Shown: positions 25,608 through 34,385 of the stretch, piece by piece | How positions within the stretch are numbered: position 1 is the first letter of the stretch | How the letters are laid out: every line of letters begins with the position of its first letter | Source of the DNA: Halocatena salina | GTDB lineage: Archaea; Halobacteriota; Halobacteria; Halobacteriales; Haloarculaceae | Length of the DNA stretch: 64,000 nt | Direction: 5' to 3' | Assembly: GCF_023115355.1 (NCBI RefSeq) | Contig: NZ_CP096020.1 | Span: 1-64,000 of the forward strand | Made by a program: the position numbers and the translations under genes | The notes under the pieces: generated by a model | Database searches by the model: none | Seen by the model: only the letters and a program-made list of their open reading frames with translations | Told to the model about the DNA's origin: nothing

Positions 25608-27326
25608 TCACACCGTCACGGGGGTTTCCTGATAGGAGCCATACTGATCCTCGAAGACACCCATGATCTCGCCCATCGTGGCGTAAGTTTTCACGGCGTC
25701 GATGATGTACGGCATCACGTTTTCATCCGATTCGATGGCGTCAGACAGGGATGTGAGGGCGGTTGCAACCGCTTGGTCGTCTCGTTCGCGCTTGACTCGT
25801 TGAAGTCGTTCGAGCTGCGCTTGTTCGGCACCCTCATCCACGGTGAGAATATCGACGGACGTGTCTTCCTCAATCTCGTACTCGTTGACACCAACGACCG
25901 TTTCTTCACCTGCGTCGACGCGCTGTTGATACTCATAGGAGGAATCCTGAATCTCTCGATGGAAATAGCCGTCGTCGATTCCGTAAAGGACACCGTTGCG
26001 CACGGAACCATCTCCCTTCGCTTTGATCTCCTCGATGTACTCTATGATTTCGGTTTCCATTTCGTCAGTAAGAGCCTCAACGGCGAAGCTACCTCCGAGC
26101 GGATCAACGATGTCGGCCACGCCCGACTCCTCGGCGATGATCTGTTGGGTCCGTAACGCGACTCGGACGGCTTTCTCGGAGGGTAGTGCAAGCGCCTCGT
26201 CGAAGGAATTGGTGTGTAGCGACTGAGTTCCTCCGAGGACACCCGCAAGCGCTTGTATCGTTACTCGGGCGATGTTGTTCATCGGCTGTTGGGCGGTCAA
26301 CGACTGTCCTGCCGTCTGGGTATGGAACTTCAACCGCTTCGCTTCATCAGTTTGTGCACCGTACCACTCGTCCATGATCCGAGCATAGACGCGCCGACTA
26401 GCACGGAACTTCGCCACTTCCTCGAAGAGGGAGTTGTGTGAATTAAAGAAAAACGAAAGGAGCGGCGCGAATTCATCTACATCTAGTCCTCGTTTTAGAC
26501 AGTCCTCAACGTAGGCGAAACCATCGGCAAGGGTGAAAGCGGCTTCTTGAGCGGCCGTCGAGCCAGCTTCTCGGATGTGATATCCCGAGATCGATACCGG
26601 GTGGAACTTCGGCGTTTGCTTGACCGCGAACTCGATGGTGTCGGTCACCACATCCAACGACGGTTCGGGGGGAATCACCCACTCTTTCTGGGCGATGAAC
26701 TCCTTGAGCATGTCGTTTTGAAGGGTGCCGTTGATCTGGTTGCGAGGGACGTCCTGCTGATCGGCAAGCGCGACGTACATCGCATAGATCACTGCGGCAC
26801 TCGGATTGATGGTGAAAGAAGTAGATACCTCCTCGATATCGATGCCGTCGAACAACACTTCCATGTCTGCGAGCGTATCGACGGCGACGCCCTCTTTTCC
26901 AACTTCTCCCTCGCTCATGGGGTGATCGGAGTCGATCCCCATCAAGGAGGGCATATCGAAAGCGGTCGAAAGGCCAGTTTGCCCTTCTTCGATGAGATAG
27001 TGAAAGCGCTCATTGGTCTCCTCGGCTGTTCCGAACCCGGCAAACTGACGCATCGTCCACGTCCGACCCCGATACATCGTCGGATATGGACCACGCGTGT
27101 ATGGGGGTTCACCAGGCATACCGAGATCCGCTTCGTAGTCGAGGTCAGCTATGTCCATTGGCGTGTACAGTCGGTTAATCTCGTGATTCGAGACGGTCGC
27201 GAATCGATCGCGCCGCTCACCGTAAGAATCGATCACAGGATCGAGGGTGTCCTCTTCCCACGTGTCGTGAGCCTCACGAATGGTGTCGAGGTCGTCCTCA
27301 TCGTACATGTGTCTCTCGTTTGGCAT
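25608..27326 (-). CDS. mcmA1: Methylmalonyl-CoA mutase, catalytic (large) subunit
   Basis: 572 residues, the usual size of the archaeal split mutase catalytic chain without a B12 domain. Typical features: RTWTMRQFAGFGTAEETNERF, AFDMPSLMGIDSD, FHPVSISGYHIREAG, QTAGQSLTAQQPMNNI and GTQSLHTNSFDEALALPS (TIM-barrel CoA and radical-chemistry regions). It interconverts methylmalonyl-CoA and succinyl-CoA with a separate cobalamin-binding subunit, in propionate or 3-hydroxypropionate-type metabolism. That subunit is not in the window. A TATA-like run (27354-27363) lies about 32 nt upstream. In-frame ATG at 27308 is an alternative start. Confidence 0.95.
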   Translation of the reverse strand: MPNERHMYDEDDLDTIREAHDTWEEDTLDPVIDSYGERRDRFATVSNHEINRLYTPMDIADLDYEADLGMPGEPPYTRGPYPTMYRGRTWTMRQFAGFGTAEETNERFHYLIEEGQTGLSTAFDMPSLMGIDSDHPMSEGEVGKEGVAVDTLADMEVLFDGIDIEEVSTSFTINPSAAVIYAMYVALADQQDVPRNQINGTLQNDMLKEFIAQKEWVIPPEPSLDVVTDTIEFAVKQTPKFHPVSISGYHIREAGSTAAQEAAFTLADGFAYVEDCLKRGLDVDEFAPLLSFFFNSHNSLFEEVAKFRASRRVYARIMDEWYGAQTDEAKRLKFHTQTAGQSLTAQQPMNNIARVTIQALAGVLGGTQSLHTNSFDEALALPSEKAVRVALRTQQIIAEESGVADIVDPLGGSFAVEALTDEMETEIIEYIEEIKAKGDGSVRNGVLYGIDDGYFHREIQDSSYEYQQRVDAGEETVVGVNEYEIEEDTSVDILTVDEGAEQAQLERLQRVKRERDDQAVATALTSLSDAIESDENVMPYIIDAVKTYATMGEIMGVFEDQYGSYQETPVTV

Positions 27327-27458
27327 CCGAAAGTAAAACAGTTCCTATTAGTAGTAAAATATACACGGGGAGATTAAGGTGGATTATATTCCTCGTTGCA
27401 CTTTATGCCGGTCTCAGTTCAGAATAACCGAGAGACGGTTAGGAGGGGGAAGGACCCT

Positions 27459-27700
27459 CACCCCTGATCAAGAGTGTATCGTTAACCGCCTCGTTCTTTG
27501 ACCCCCTCGCCCCTCGTCAAGAGTGTAAGCGCGTTATGGACGAAGAGAACCGGGGATTCAACCTATTTGTTATCCAACTTCTTTCACCCACCCACCCCTG
27601 ATCAAGAGTGTATCCATTTACGAAGGGGGACCGGACTGAACGATCATCTCGGCAACCTTCGTCGGTTATCGAGTCCCCCACCCCTCGTCAAGAGTGTAAG
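27459..27700 (+). repeat. Left ORB-like elements, four copies
   Basis: Copies at 27459-27480, 27508-27529, 27593-27614 and 27679-27700 share CCCCTSRTCAAGAGTGTA (first and third CCCCTGATCAAGAGTGTA, second and fourth CCCCTCGTCAAGAGTGTA). The two subtypes alternate strictly; spacings are 49, 85 and 86 bp. The C-run is a G-string on the other strand, as in other haloarchaeal ORBs, but the rest of the core differs from the canonical ORB I know. Confidence 0.9.
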
Positions 27701-27761
27701 CTCGAAAGGAGTCGGTGTTCTATACCTCCACGAGCGGCAGCTGTCCCGCTAAGCTATCCCA

Positions 27762-28051
27762 CTAGTTCTAGCGTTTAATTTTGGAGCTGCGACAGTACTT
27801 TAATGTGCTACTGGCGTTTTCTTATTCTCCTAGTATTATCACTGTCTAGCCTAGGATTTCATCTAGTGTCTCTAGCTGTACCTAGCTAATTCTCTAGTAG
27901 TAGCTGGTTAAGCTGTAAGCTACATCTAGTTAGTACATCTAGTTAGTACATCTAGTTAGCTACGTCTAGTTAGCTATATCTAGTTAGTATATGTCTATAG
28001 TAGTTTATAGTATGTGTCTAGTACGTTTCATATGTCTAGTACGCTATCTAG
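27762..28051. other. AT-rich core with 17 CTAG sites (putative DNA-unwinding element)
   Basis: CTAG occurs at 27762, 27768, 27830, 27846, 27851, 27863, 27872, 27882, 27894, 27926, 27939, 27952, 27966, 27980, 28018, 28036 and 28048. One would expect about one in this length by chance, and CTAG is usually depleted in haloarchaeal DNA. The stretch has no plausible coding frame. Confidence 0.85.
27921..27987. repeat. 13-14 bp tandem repeats in the origin core
   Basis: Three perfect TACATCTAGTTAG units (27921, 27934, 27947) are followed by two 14-bp variants, CTACGTCTAGTTAG (27960) and CTATATCTAGTTAG (27974). Short AT-rich iterated units of this kind are typical of unwinding elements. Confidence 0.9.
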
Positions 28052-28275
28052 CATCCACATGGCAGCAGAAAAGCAAAATCTTTATAACTAATACGCGAGA
28101 ATAGTCCATTAAGTGTATCGTGAAAGAAGAGAACGAAGAGACCGTTCTCGTTCCTATCGAAACGATACCACCAAGCAGATTTTTATTTCCGCTATTCTAT
28201 CACCTCTAATCGGGTTTTTCGACCTTTTCCGGAAAAATAACCCTCGTCTCGCTTGGACACCTCCCTTCGTGAACG

Positions 28276-28347
28276 GATACACTCTTGATCAGGGGTGGGT
28301 GGGTGGGGAAACGAGGTGAACCGCCAATACACTCTTGATCAGGGGTG
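28276..28347 (-). repeat. Right ORB-like elements, two inverted copies
   Basis: TACACTCTTGATCAGGGG occurs in the elements at 28276-28297 and 28326-28347, exact reverse complements of the GATC subtype on the left. The two are 50 bp apart, matching the 49-bp spacing of the outer left pair. Confidence 0.9.
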
Positions 28348-28395
28348 CCCCCGTCTCGTTACGAGTTGTCATGATATGCAATCACAGAGAGACGC

Positions 28396-28496
28396 GATAC
28401 ATTCTGTTTCTGGTCCATCAGTCATGGATATGATACGGTTCGTACGCCGCTGTCACATCAGCGTGAACCGGAGAGATACACTCTTTCTGAGGAGGG
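28396..28496 (-). repeat. Two degenerate ORB-like copies in the orc1 promoter region
   Basis: GATACATTCTGTTTCTGG (from 28396) and GATACACTCTTTCTGAGG (from 28475) match the first half of the right-hand elements and then diverge. The second lies only 40 nt before the orc1 ATG, so Orc1 could bind its own promoter. Confidence 0.55.
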
Positions 28497-28535
28497 ATAA
28501 ACCTAAGTAAACTCCCTCCACTGCATTGGATATAC

Positions 28536-29807
28536 ATGGTCGACGAGCCTCCTCGACTATCCGATTTCGACGACCGGTTTGAAGATCCGTCCAAAGATCC
28601 TCTGTTCAATTTTGACGACAATCCTTCCCACACCCATATTTTCAACCGGAAGGAGCTTCTCAAGGTCGGCCACGTTCCAGAGAGCGCTCGTATCGTAGGT
28701 CGGGACGACGAGATCGAAGCTGTCGCCGCGGAGCTTCGGCCCATCGTTCAAGATCAACCCCCGAACAACGTCATGATCTATGGGAAGACCGGAACCGGGA
28801 AATCCTTGGTCGCACGCCATGTCACTGAACGAGCGAAGCGTGCTGCGGAGGCTCAGGGAGCGTCTGTCGGGATGGTGTACGTCGATTGTGCTCAACATAA
28901 CACTCAAACCCGTGTCGCTCGCTCGATCACCCGTACTGTGAACTCTCCGGACATAACTGGCTTCGACATTCCTCGATCCGGTATCGGAAGCGGAGAGTAC
29001 TATGATTATCTGTGGGATATCCTCGATCAACGATACAACGCGGTTGTGATCATCCTTGATGAGGTCGACCGTCTCGAAAACGATGACGTGCTGATGCAAC
29101 TTTCCCGTGCCCGTGAATCCGGCAAAGCCGATTGCCATCTCGGGATCATTGCGATCAGTAACAAGATCGAATACCACAACGAGCTGAACGAACGCGTCAA
29201 AAGCAGTCTTCGCGAGGAGGAATTCGTGTTCCAGCCCTACGACGCAAATCAGCTTCGGGAAATCATGAACCACCGACGTGATGCTTTTCACGACAGCGTT
29301 ATCACCGACGATGTCATTCCGCTCACCGCTGCATTCGCAGCTCAAGAACACGGTGACGCCCGGAAGGCGATCGAAATTTTGCGCCACGCCGGAGAACTCG
29401 CTGAGCGACAGAACGCCGATAGGATCCGTGAAGAACACGTACGGGACGCTCAGGAGTGGGCGGAGATCGACCGTTTCGAAGAGCTGCTCCGGGGATCGAC
29501 GACGCAAGTGAAATTCATCCTGTACGCGCTAGCGCTCCTTACCGAGAACAACACGGATGACGAGTTTTCGACGAGCCACATCTACGACCACTACACGGAG
29601 ATCGCCAACACTCTGGGTACGAAAACACTCAGCGAGCACCGCGTCTACGAACTCCTCAAAGAGCAGGCGTTTCTCGGTGTTATCGAATCGACTCGAACAG
29701 GCGGCGGACGGGGACAGGGCAGCTATCTCGAACATCGACTCGTTCAGGATACGGACATCGTCTTGAAGTCTGTCCTCCGCGATAGCCAACTTGAGAAACT
29801 AAAATAA
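28536..29807 (+). CDS. orc1: Orc1/Cdc6 replication initiator
   Basis: 423 residues. AAA+ domain with Walker A GKTGTGKS (about 84-91), Walker B IILDEVDRLE (about 171-180), sensor-1 ISNKIEY, and sensor-2 GDARKAIEILRHAGE. The C-terminal winged helix (about 315-410) ends with GGRGQGSYLEHRLV, an extended wing. In archaea Orc1/Cdc6 binds ORB elements through the winged helix and the AAA+ initiator-specific motif and loads the MCM helicase. The gene is next to the matching inverted repeats, so it is very likely the cognate initiator. The start ATG at 28536 lies just after the last degenerate repeat. Confidence 0.95.
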   Translation: MVDEPPRLSDFDDRFEDPSKDPLFNFDDNPSHTHIFNRKELLKVGHVPESARIVGRDDEIEAVAAELRPIVQDQPPNNVMIYGKTGTGKSLVARHVTERAKRAAEAQGASVGMVYVDCAQHNTQTRVARSITRTVNSPDITGFDIPRSGIGSGEYYDYLWDILDQRYNAVVIILDEVDRLENDDVLMQLSRARESGKADCHLGIIAISNKIEYHNELNERVKSSLREEEFVFQPYDANQLREIMNHRRDAFHDSVITDDVIPLTAAFAAQEHGDARKAIEILRHAGELAERQNADRIREEHVRDAQEWAEIDRFEELLRGSTTQVKFILYALALLTENNTDDEFSTSHIYDHYTEIANTLGTKTLSEHRVYELLKEQAFLGVIESTRTGGGRGQGSYLEHRLVQDTDIVLKSVLRDSQLEKLK

Positions 29808-30106
29808 CTCAAACGGGAGCTTCCGTAGCGGATCTGAACGTGATTGATGGTGGATACGTATCTATATCGAAGCATTTGTGAGGGTGGGTTGTGTTTCCTT
29901 CAATTACATCGAATGTATTCCTTGGTGATGGTAACATGAATGGTGACTTTCTTCGATCTTCCGACGCAGGCTACAGCATAATCCGGCCACGTCGGATGGT
30001 TCGGTGGAGTGTTGAGTCCGCCCTGTCCCTCCCAATAGCCCCGTTGTCGAACAACCTGACACTATGGAAGAAATATGATCTTTATTTATAATTGGTGGTT
30101 GTTAAT
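29808..30106. other. Intergenic region between orc1 and a glycosyltransferase gene
   Basis: About 300 nt. A TATA-like TTTATTTATAA run (about 30080-30091) precedes the glycosyltransferase ATG. Otherwise no gene, repeat or RNA was recognised. Confidence 0.5.
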
Positions 30107-31429
30107 ATGAATATTGATCAGCGGTTTATCCGAGTGTATCTCCGTCGCTGGTTCGGTCGCCTCTGTTTTCTCAGTCTTTCGAGCGTAATCTTTACCTTCG
30201 AACTGGTTCGAGGGTTATCGATTATAACCATCCATCTCGATTTGATCGTCATCAGTTTTATCGTGGTAACGTTACAGGCTGGTATCGCGGCAGTCTCGTT
30301 TACTGGGATGGTGTCGTTGTCCGCCGTGGTGTTCTTTGTACAGCTTCTCATCCACCGTAACGACTCGACTGAAGCGTCCGAGATGGATGAGAGATCGATG
30401 ACAGCCATCGTTCCCGTCTATAAGGACGCTGACGTGCTTGATTTGAGTGTCACGAGTCTCCTCGAATCGACGGTGCCGGTCACCGTTTGTGTCGTCTGTG
30501 AATCGGACGATCAACCGAGTATCGATCGGGCCACGACCCTTGCGTCCGATCACGAGGCCGTCAAGTGCCTCATCAATACGCGCTATCCTGGGTCGAAAGC
30601 TGGAGCTATCAACTACGCTGTCGAACAGACGTCGTCTCCGTACATCTCCGTTTTCGACGCAGACGAGTCGGTCCATCCTCGCTTTTTAGAAAGTGCACTA
30701 ACTGAACTCTCCGAGTGCGATGTCGTACAAGGACGCACCGTCCCCCGCGCGAGTGGTCTTATCGAGGCGATCGCTTACTACGAATCTATTCTGCTGAGTT
30801 ACATCACGAGCCGGTTGCTCTCGATATTCGTAGGATTCCGCTTAGCGGCCAGTCGGGCCGTCGTTATGCACCGAGACACCTTCGAAACGGTAGGTGGGTA
30901 CGATCCAACGATGCTCACAGAAGACTACGACTTCGCGTATCGGTGTTACAAACACGGGTTTGACGTTCACGAACAACTGTACTACGCTTCGACGATCGAA
31001 GCAGCTCACACGGTAGACGATTGGTGGGGACAGCGCAAGCGATGGATGAGCGGATACGCGCAAGTGTGCCATATGCTCCTTCGAGAATGGTTCCCGCCGC
31101 GTGATCTCCGGAGTGTGTTGAGTATAGGAATCTGTATTGGTTCGGTTTTCGGTAACCTCTTGCTTCTCTCACTCACAGCGAAATTTGTGGTTGTCGTTCT
31201 GTTCGGTGACACGATGATCTCGTTGGGACCGTTCCTCGCAGTGATCACGATCACCGCTCTCGTTCGGTGTGTCGATTACCTCCAAGGGCGTGTCGACCGA
31301 CTCGGCTGGGAATGGATCTTAACGCCGATCATTTTCCCTCTGTACGGTCTCGTGGCGACGAAAGCGATCACCGAATACGCGATCAGCGGTGTCGGAGACT
31401 GGTACCACGTCGAAAAGACTGGCCACTGA
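30107..31429 (+). CDS. Membrane glycosyltransferase family 2 (processive type)
   Basis: 440 residues from the ATG at 30107; a TTG at 30092 is weaker. Two N-terminal membrane helices precede a GT-A domain with AIVPVYKD, the metal-binding FDADESVHP, acceptor-site TEDYDFAYR and QRKRWMSG (the QxxRW motif of processive enzymes such as cellulose and hyaluronan synthases). Three to four C-terminal helices follow. It probably polymerises or transfers sugar to an extracellular glycan from the cytoplasmic face. No other glycan genes are adjacent. It converges with the PhoX gene, with only 9 nt between stops. Confidence 0.88.
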   Translation: MNIDQRFIRVYLRRWFGRLCFLSLSSVIFTFELVRGLSIITIHLDLIVISFIVVTLQAGIAAVSFTGMVSLSAVVFFVQLLIHRNDSTEASEMDERSMTAIVPVYKDADVLDLSVTSLLESTVPVTVCVVCESDDQPSIDRATTLASDHEAVKCLINTRYPGSKAGAINYAVEQTSSPYISVFDADESVHPRFLESALTELSECDVVQGRTVPRASGLIEAIAYYESILLSYITSRLLSIFVGFRLAASRAVVMHRDTFETVGGYDPTMLTEDYDFAYRCYKHGFDVHEQLYYASTIEAAHTVDDWWGQRKRWMSGYAQVCHMLLREWFPPRDLRSVLSIGICIGSVFGNLLLLSLTAKFVVVVLFGDTMISLGPFLAVITITALVRCVDYLQGRVDRLGWEWILTPIIFPLYGLVATKAITEYAISGVGDWYHVEKTGH

Positions 31430-31438
31430 GTCCTACTC

Positions 31439-33514
31439 CTAGCGACAGCCTGCCGTGTTTTCGTCCCACGGCTCGTTGCTGGGATCGTCGTTTTTCCTGC
31501 CGTCGTTGTCGCCGTGTCCACGATCTGTATCTTCGGGTTGGTAGACGTACAGGCAGTCGTTGCTGTACGAACGCCCCAATTGATCCGCATCCTCACAGCA
31601 GAGGACTCGTCCGTCGTCCATCACATAAACGTTATCGACGTTAATCAATGCATCATCGGCAATGTCGGCTGGATCGCTCGCGTCCGGTCCGACGATGACG
31701 GGTTCGAGCGTCGATACGTCGTAATCGTGCTGGAGAGTGGCCCGGTAGACGACGCCGCCATCGACCCGTTCGAGTTGGAGATCGCCTTCCTCGGACATTC
31801 CATCGCTGAGCGCAGAAATGGCGAAATAAACGGGGTCGCCAGGTCGTGCATCGACATGGCTGTCGACACCTTCGGCTTTGTTGAATTCGATCGTCGCTCC
31901 GATCTCCTTGGCAGCCGCACGCGTCTCCAAAAACGGCACTTTCCGGAGCTTTTCATCCACGTCTCCGTCTTCGTACTGTTCTGCCCACTCGACGATCTCC
32001 TCGTTGGTAATGTAGTTTTGATTGCCGTTTTCTACCACTTCTCGATCGGCTTCTTCGAGTACCGCGTCGGTGACTGAATCTCCAGCTGTCCACTCGTCGG
32101 TGTGGGTAGCGAGGTAGTCGATTTGGGTGATCTCATCGTACTCAGCGATCCAGGCTTCAACCTCCCTGTTTGTGGCGTGTCCCAACTCCAGCCACTCGAT
32201 CTCTAAGGAAACGTCAGCTGGGGATTCGTGTTTTGCGGCCGCCCCGTTGGTCACCGTCGGAGCGTACAAGGTGCCTGCGATGTCCATCGGATCCTGATAG
32301 CTGGGGATCGGTCGATCAGCCACAAACTTGTAAATCCCCTTGTTGTCGCCGTCCGAGCAGCCGTACACTGTTCGCAGATCGTTCTGGATGTCGGGCGCTT
32401 CCCACGAAACTCGACCCATTACGTAGTATTTGACCGGCTGTGGGGGATCGGCTGTCGGCTCTCGGATGTCGACGAAGTAGCCATAGCGGTACGGATTCGG
32501 ATAGGGACCCTCGATTGGAGTGGTGGACTCGGTCGGTTGTGCGCCGAGGTAGTACGCCAGAAATTCGACACCTGACATCGCCCACCACCCCTGTACTGTC
32601 CACGTATCGTCGTAGTATTCCTCGATCGCAGATTGGATCTCGGAGGGTGCAGGCCGATTCCAAAACTGACATGCACCGATATACCCTTTACCGGTTCCGT
32701 TCGCTGCGATATCTCCGACAGTTGCGGTTCCAGAAACACGGGGATGGGCGTAGTTTTCCTCTGCGGAGATCATCGTGTTCCACGGGGTGCGATCGCCGTA
32801 ACAGTTGATCCGTGTACCACCGATCTCACGGAACGGTTTCGTGTTGGCGAGGTTGATGGCCCGGTCGAGGTCGGCGTTCCATCCCCCGTTTTCGTCCTGA
32901 CTGATCGGAATCCGTGAGATGTTACCGGGACTGTTCTCCCAGTTCGTGAAGAGATAACCGGTAGTACCGTTTCCGTTCATCGGGATGAACTGGTTGCAGT
33001 CGGGGTTTGCAGCCGGATCCCCATACATCGTTCCGGAGAAATTCTCTCGCGTGATGTTCGTCCCATCAGGTGTTTGAGCCACACCGAGCCGTTCTGTGTC
33101 GGAAATCGTCTCGCCTCCGTGTGCCAGGAATTCGTACTCTCCGCCTGCGCCACGGATCATTCCCTGCTGCTCGTTCGTGTTGGGCGTCGAAAGTTCGGTA
33201 AAATCGTCATTGGTTCCGTCCATCGAGAACCGGTACCCGGCGAAATATCCGATCCCCGAGCTGTTGTACGGTTCGGGATTGTCGCCGCTTGGATGTTGAA
33301 GACTGTACAGGAGCGTTCCATTCTCGAACACGAACGGACCCGTGACTTCAGCACCGAGTGCCGTCGAGGAAAACCGCTTGAGCTCCCCCCGGACGGACGG
33401 AGCTCGTTGGGTGTTCGTATCGCTGGCTGCAGCAGTTCCGACACCGGAGACGCTCGCCCCCAGCGCAGCCGCCACAGACGTTGCCATCAGCTGCCGTCGA
33501 GTGAACTCGACCAT
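31439..33514 (-). CDS. PhoX-family (DUF839) secreted alkaline phosphatase
   Basis: 691 residues from the ATG at 33514. That start begins MVEFTRRQLMATS, a Tat signal, and a TATA box at 33547-33554 would start transcription downstream of the alternative ATG at 33538. PhoX-type motifs include GTLLYSLQHP, EYEFLAHGGE, GDRTPWNTMISAEENYAHP, and YVMGRVSWEAPD. PhoX enzymes are Ca/Fe-dependent phosphomonoesterases exported folded via Tat. The C-terminal insert (about 440-560, Asp/Glu-rich) is longer than usual. Together with PhoD at 56 kb it points to phosphate scavenging. Confidence 0.85.
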   Translation of the reverse strand: MVEFTRRQLMATSVAAALGASVSGVGTAAASDTNTQRAPSVRGELKRFSSTALGAEVTGPFVFENGTLLYSLQHPSGDNPEPYNSSGIGYFAGYRFSMDGTNDDFTELSTPNTNEQQGMIRGAGGEYEFLAHGGETISDTERLGVAQTPDGTNITRENFSGTMYGDPAANPDCNQFIPMNGNGTTGYLFTNWENSPGNISRIPISQDENGGWNADLDRAINLANTKPFREIGGTRINCYGDRTPWNTMISAEENYAHPRVSGTATVGDIAANGTGKGYIGACQFWNRPAPSEIQSAIEEYYDDTWTVQGWWAMSGVEFLAYYLGAQPTESTTPIEGPYPNPYRYGYFVDIREPTADPPQPVKYYVMGRVSWEAPDIQNDLRTVYGCSDGDNKGIYKFVADRPIPSYQDPMDIAGTLYAPTVTNGAAAKHESPADVSLEIEWLELGHATNREVEAWIAEYDEITQIDYLATHTDEWTAGDSVTDAVLEEADREVVENGNQNYITNEEIVEWAEQYEDGDVDEKLRKVPFLETRAAAKEIGATIEFNKAEGVDSHVDARPGDPVYFAISALSDGMSEEGDLQLERVDGGVVYRATLQHDYDVSTLEPVIVGPDASDPADIADDALINVDNVYVMDDGRVLCCEDADQLGRSYSNDCLYVYQPEDTDRGHGDNDGRKNDDPSNEPWDENTAGCR

Positions 33515-33546
33515 GCAGCCGAACGATGACAATGCCATTTGTTGTA

Positions 33547-33554
33547 CATTTATA
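33547..33554 (-). promoter_or_regulatory. TATA box of the PhoX gene
   Basis: TTATAAAT on the minus strand, centred about 37 nt before the ATG at 33514. A start site near 33524 is expected, giving a leader of about 10 nt. Confidence 0.5.
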
Positions 33555-33706
33555 ATATCGGTACACGGGTGTACGGTCGGGAAACGAGCACTTCCAAGGA
33601 ATATATACCGATCGAAACGGAACTATGGAGGAAGGTGTTGGGTAAAAGCGTCTCATATAGAGGGTCCGGTCCGACGCTTCCGCATCGAATCATTGATCCG
33701 CAGCTG

Positions 33707-34192
33707 TCACTGATCTTCCGCTGTAAGCCCGCGTTCTGTCGCGTTGTCCCGAATCTCTTGAGCACGTTTTCGGACCGCAGTGACGTATCGCTCGATCTCC
33801 GAGGGCGTTTTCCCATAGAACGACGCTACCCAGTTGAGGTTCGTGTGTGGCTGGGTGAGAAGGTACGTGGCTAATGTGTCTCGTCCGGCCTGTATGATCA
33901 CCGGTGGAACCCCTCGTTCACCCGTTCCTTCCTCCTCGAAGCCGTTGACGTCGAAGTAAACGTCTACGTACAGCTCTGCGAACTCCGGTGACTGAAAGAC
34001 GACACCTCGATGGTTCGGTGCTTCGAATCGATATCGAACGCCGTCTTCGTCTCCGTGCTCCGCTATGAGGCGCACACCCAGAATGTACTCCCGGTACACC
34101 GATTCGGTTACGGTGTTCGCCCCCTGTTCGTCTGGTACCTGTTGTGCGTCCCGTGAACCGTCGGATGCAGTCAGTGTCGATGTCGGATCCAC
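33707..34192 (-). CDS. Conserved-looking cytosolic protein of unknown function
   Basis: 161 residues with no signal or membrane segment. An acidic N-terminus is followed by a mixed alpha/beta region (YILGVRLIAEHG, GVVFQSPEFAELYVDVYFDV) and a C-terminal helical part (NWVASFYGKTPSEIERYV), which might act as a helix-turn-helix. I do not recognise a family. It is preceded by an AT-rich 190-nt interval shared with the divergent RDD gene. Confidence 0.65.
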   Translation of the reverse strand: MDPTSTLTASDGSRDAQQVPDEQGANTVTESVYREYILGVRLIAEHGDEDGVRYRFEAPNHRGVVFQSPEFAELYVDVYFDVNGFEEEGTGERGVPPVIIQAGRDTLATYLLTQPHTNLNWVASFYGKTPSEIERYVTAVRKRAQEIRDNATERGLTAEDQ

Positions 34193-34356
34193 ACATCTGA
34201 TCGATATCTGGCCGATTCTTAAACCATTCTAATTCATGTATATATTAATATAAACAAATATTGTGTCTATATGGAGATAGCGCATGGCCAATAGCGCATA
34301 CCGTACCACAACGTAATATCATATTGATAATTACCAGATGTAGATGTGATAGTTTC

Positions 34357-34362
34357 TTATAT
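34357..34362 (+). promoter_or_regulatory. TATA box of the RDD-family gene
   Basis: TTATAT centred 26 nt before the ATG at 34386, the spacing of a leaderless transcript. Confidence 0.5.
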
Positions 34363-34385
34363 CTCGTCCTAATATGCCCGTCTGA

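Larger units (their letters stand above)
27459..28497. other. Predicted replication origin linked to orc1
   Basis: The 1.2-kb gap between mcmA1 and orc1 is organised as an origin. Four 22-bp elements on the left point inward, two strong and two degenerate copies on the right are in inverse orientation, and the centre (27760-28110) is AT-rich with tandem repeats and dense CTAG sites. This is the layout of haloarchaeal origins: ORB elements in inverted orientation around a duplex-unwinding element beside an orc1/cdc6 gene. Origin activity itself is inferred. Confidence 0.85.

Noticed and set aside
28113-28319. Small Arg-rich frame inside the origin
   Set aside because: Runs through the inverted ORB copy at 28276; sequence is explained by the origin elements.
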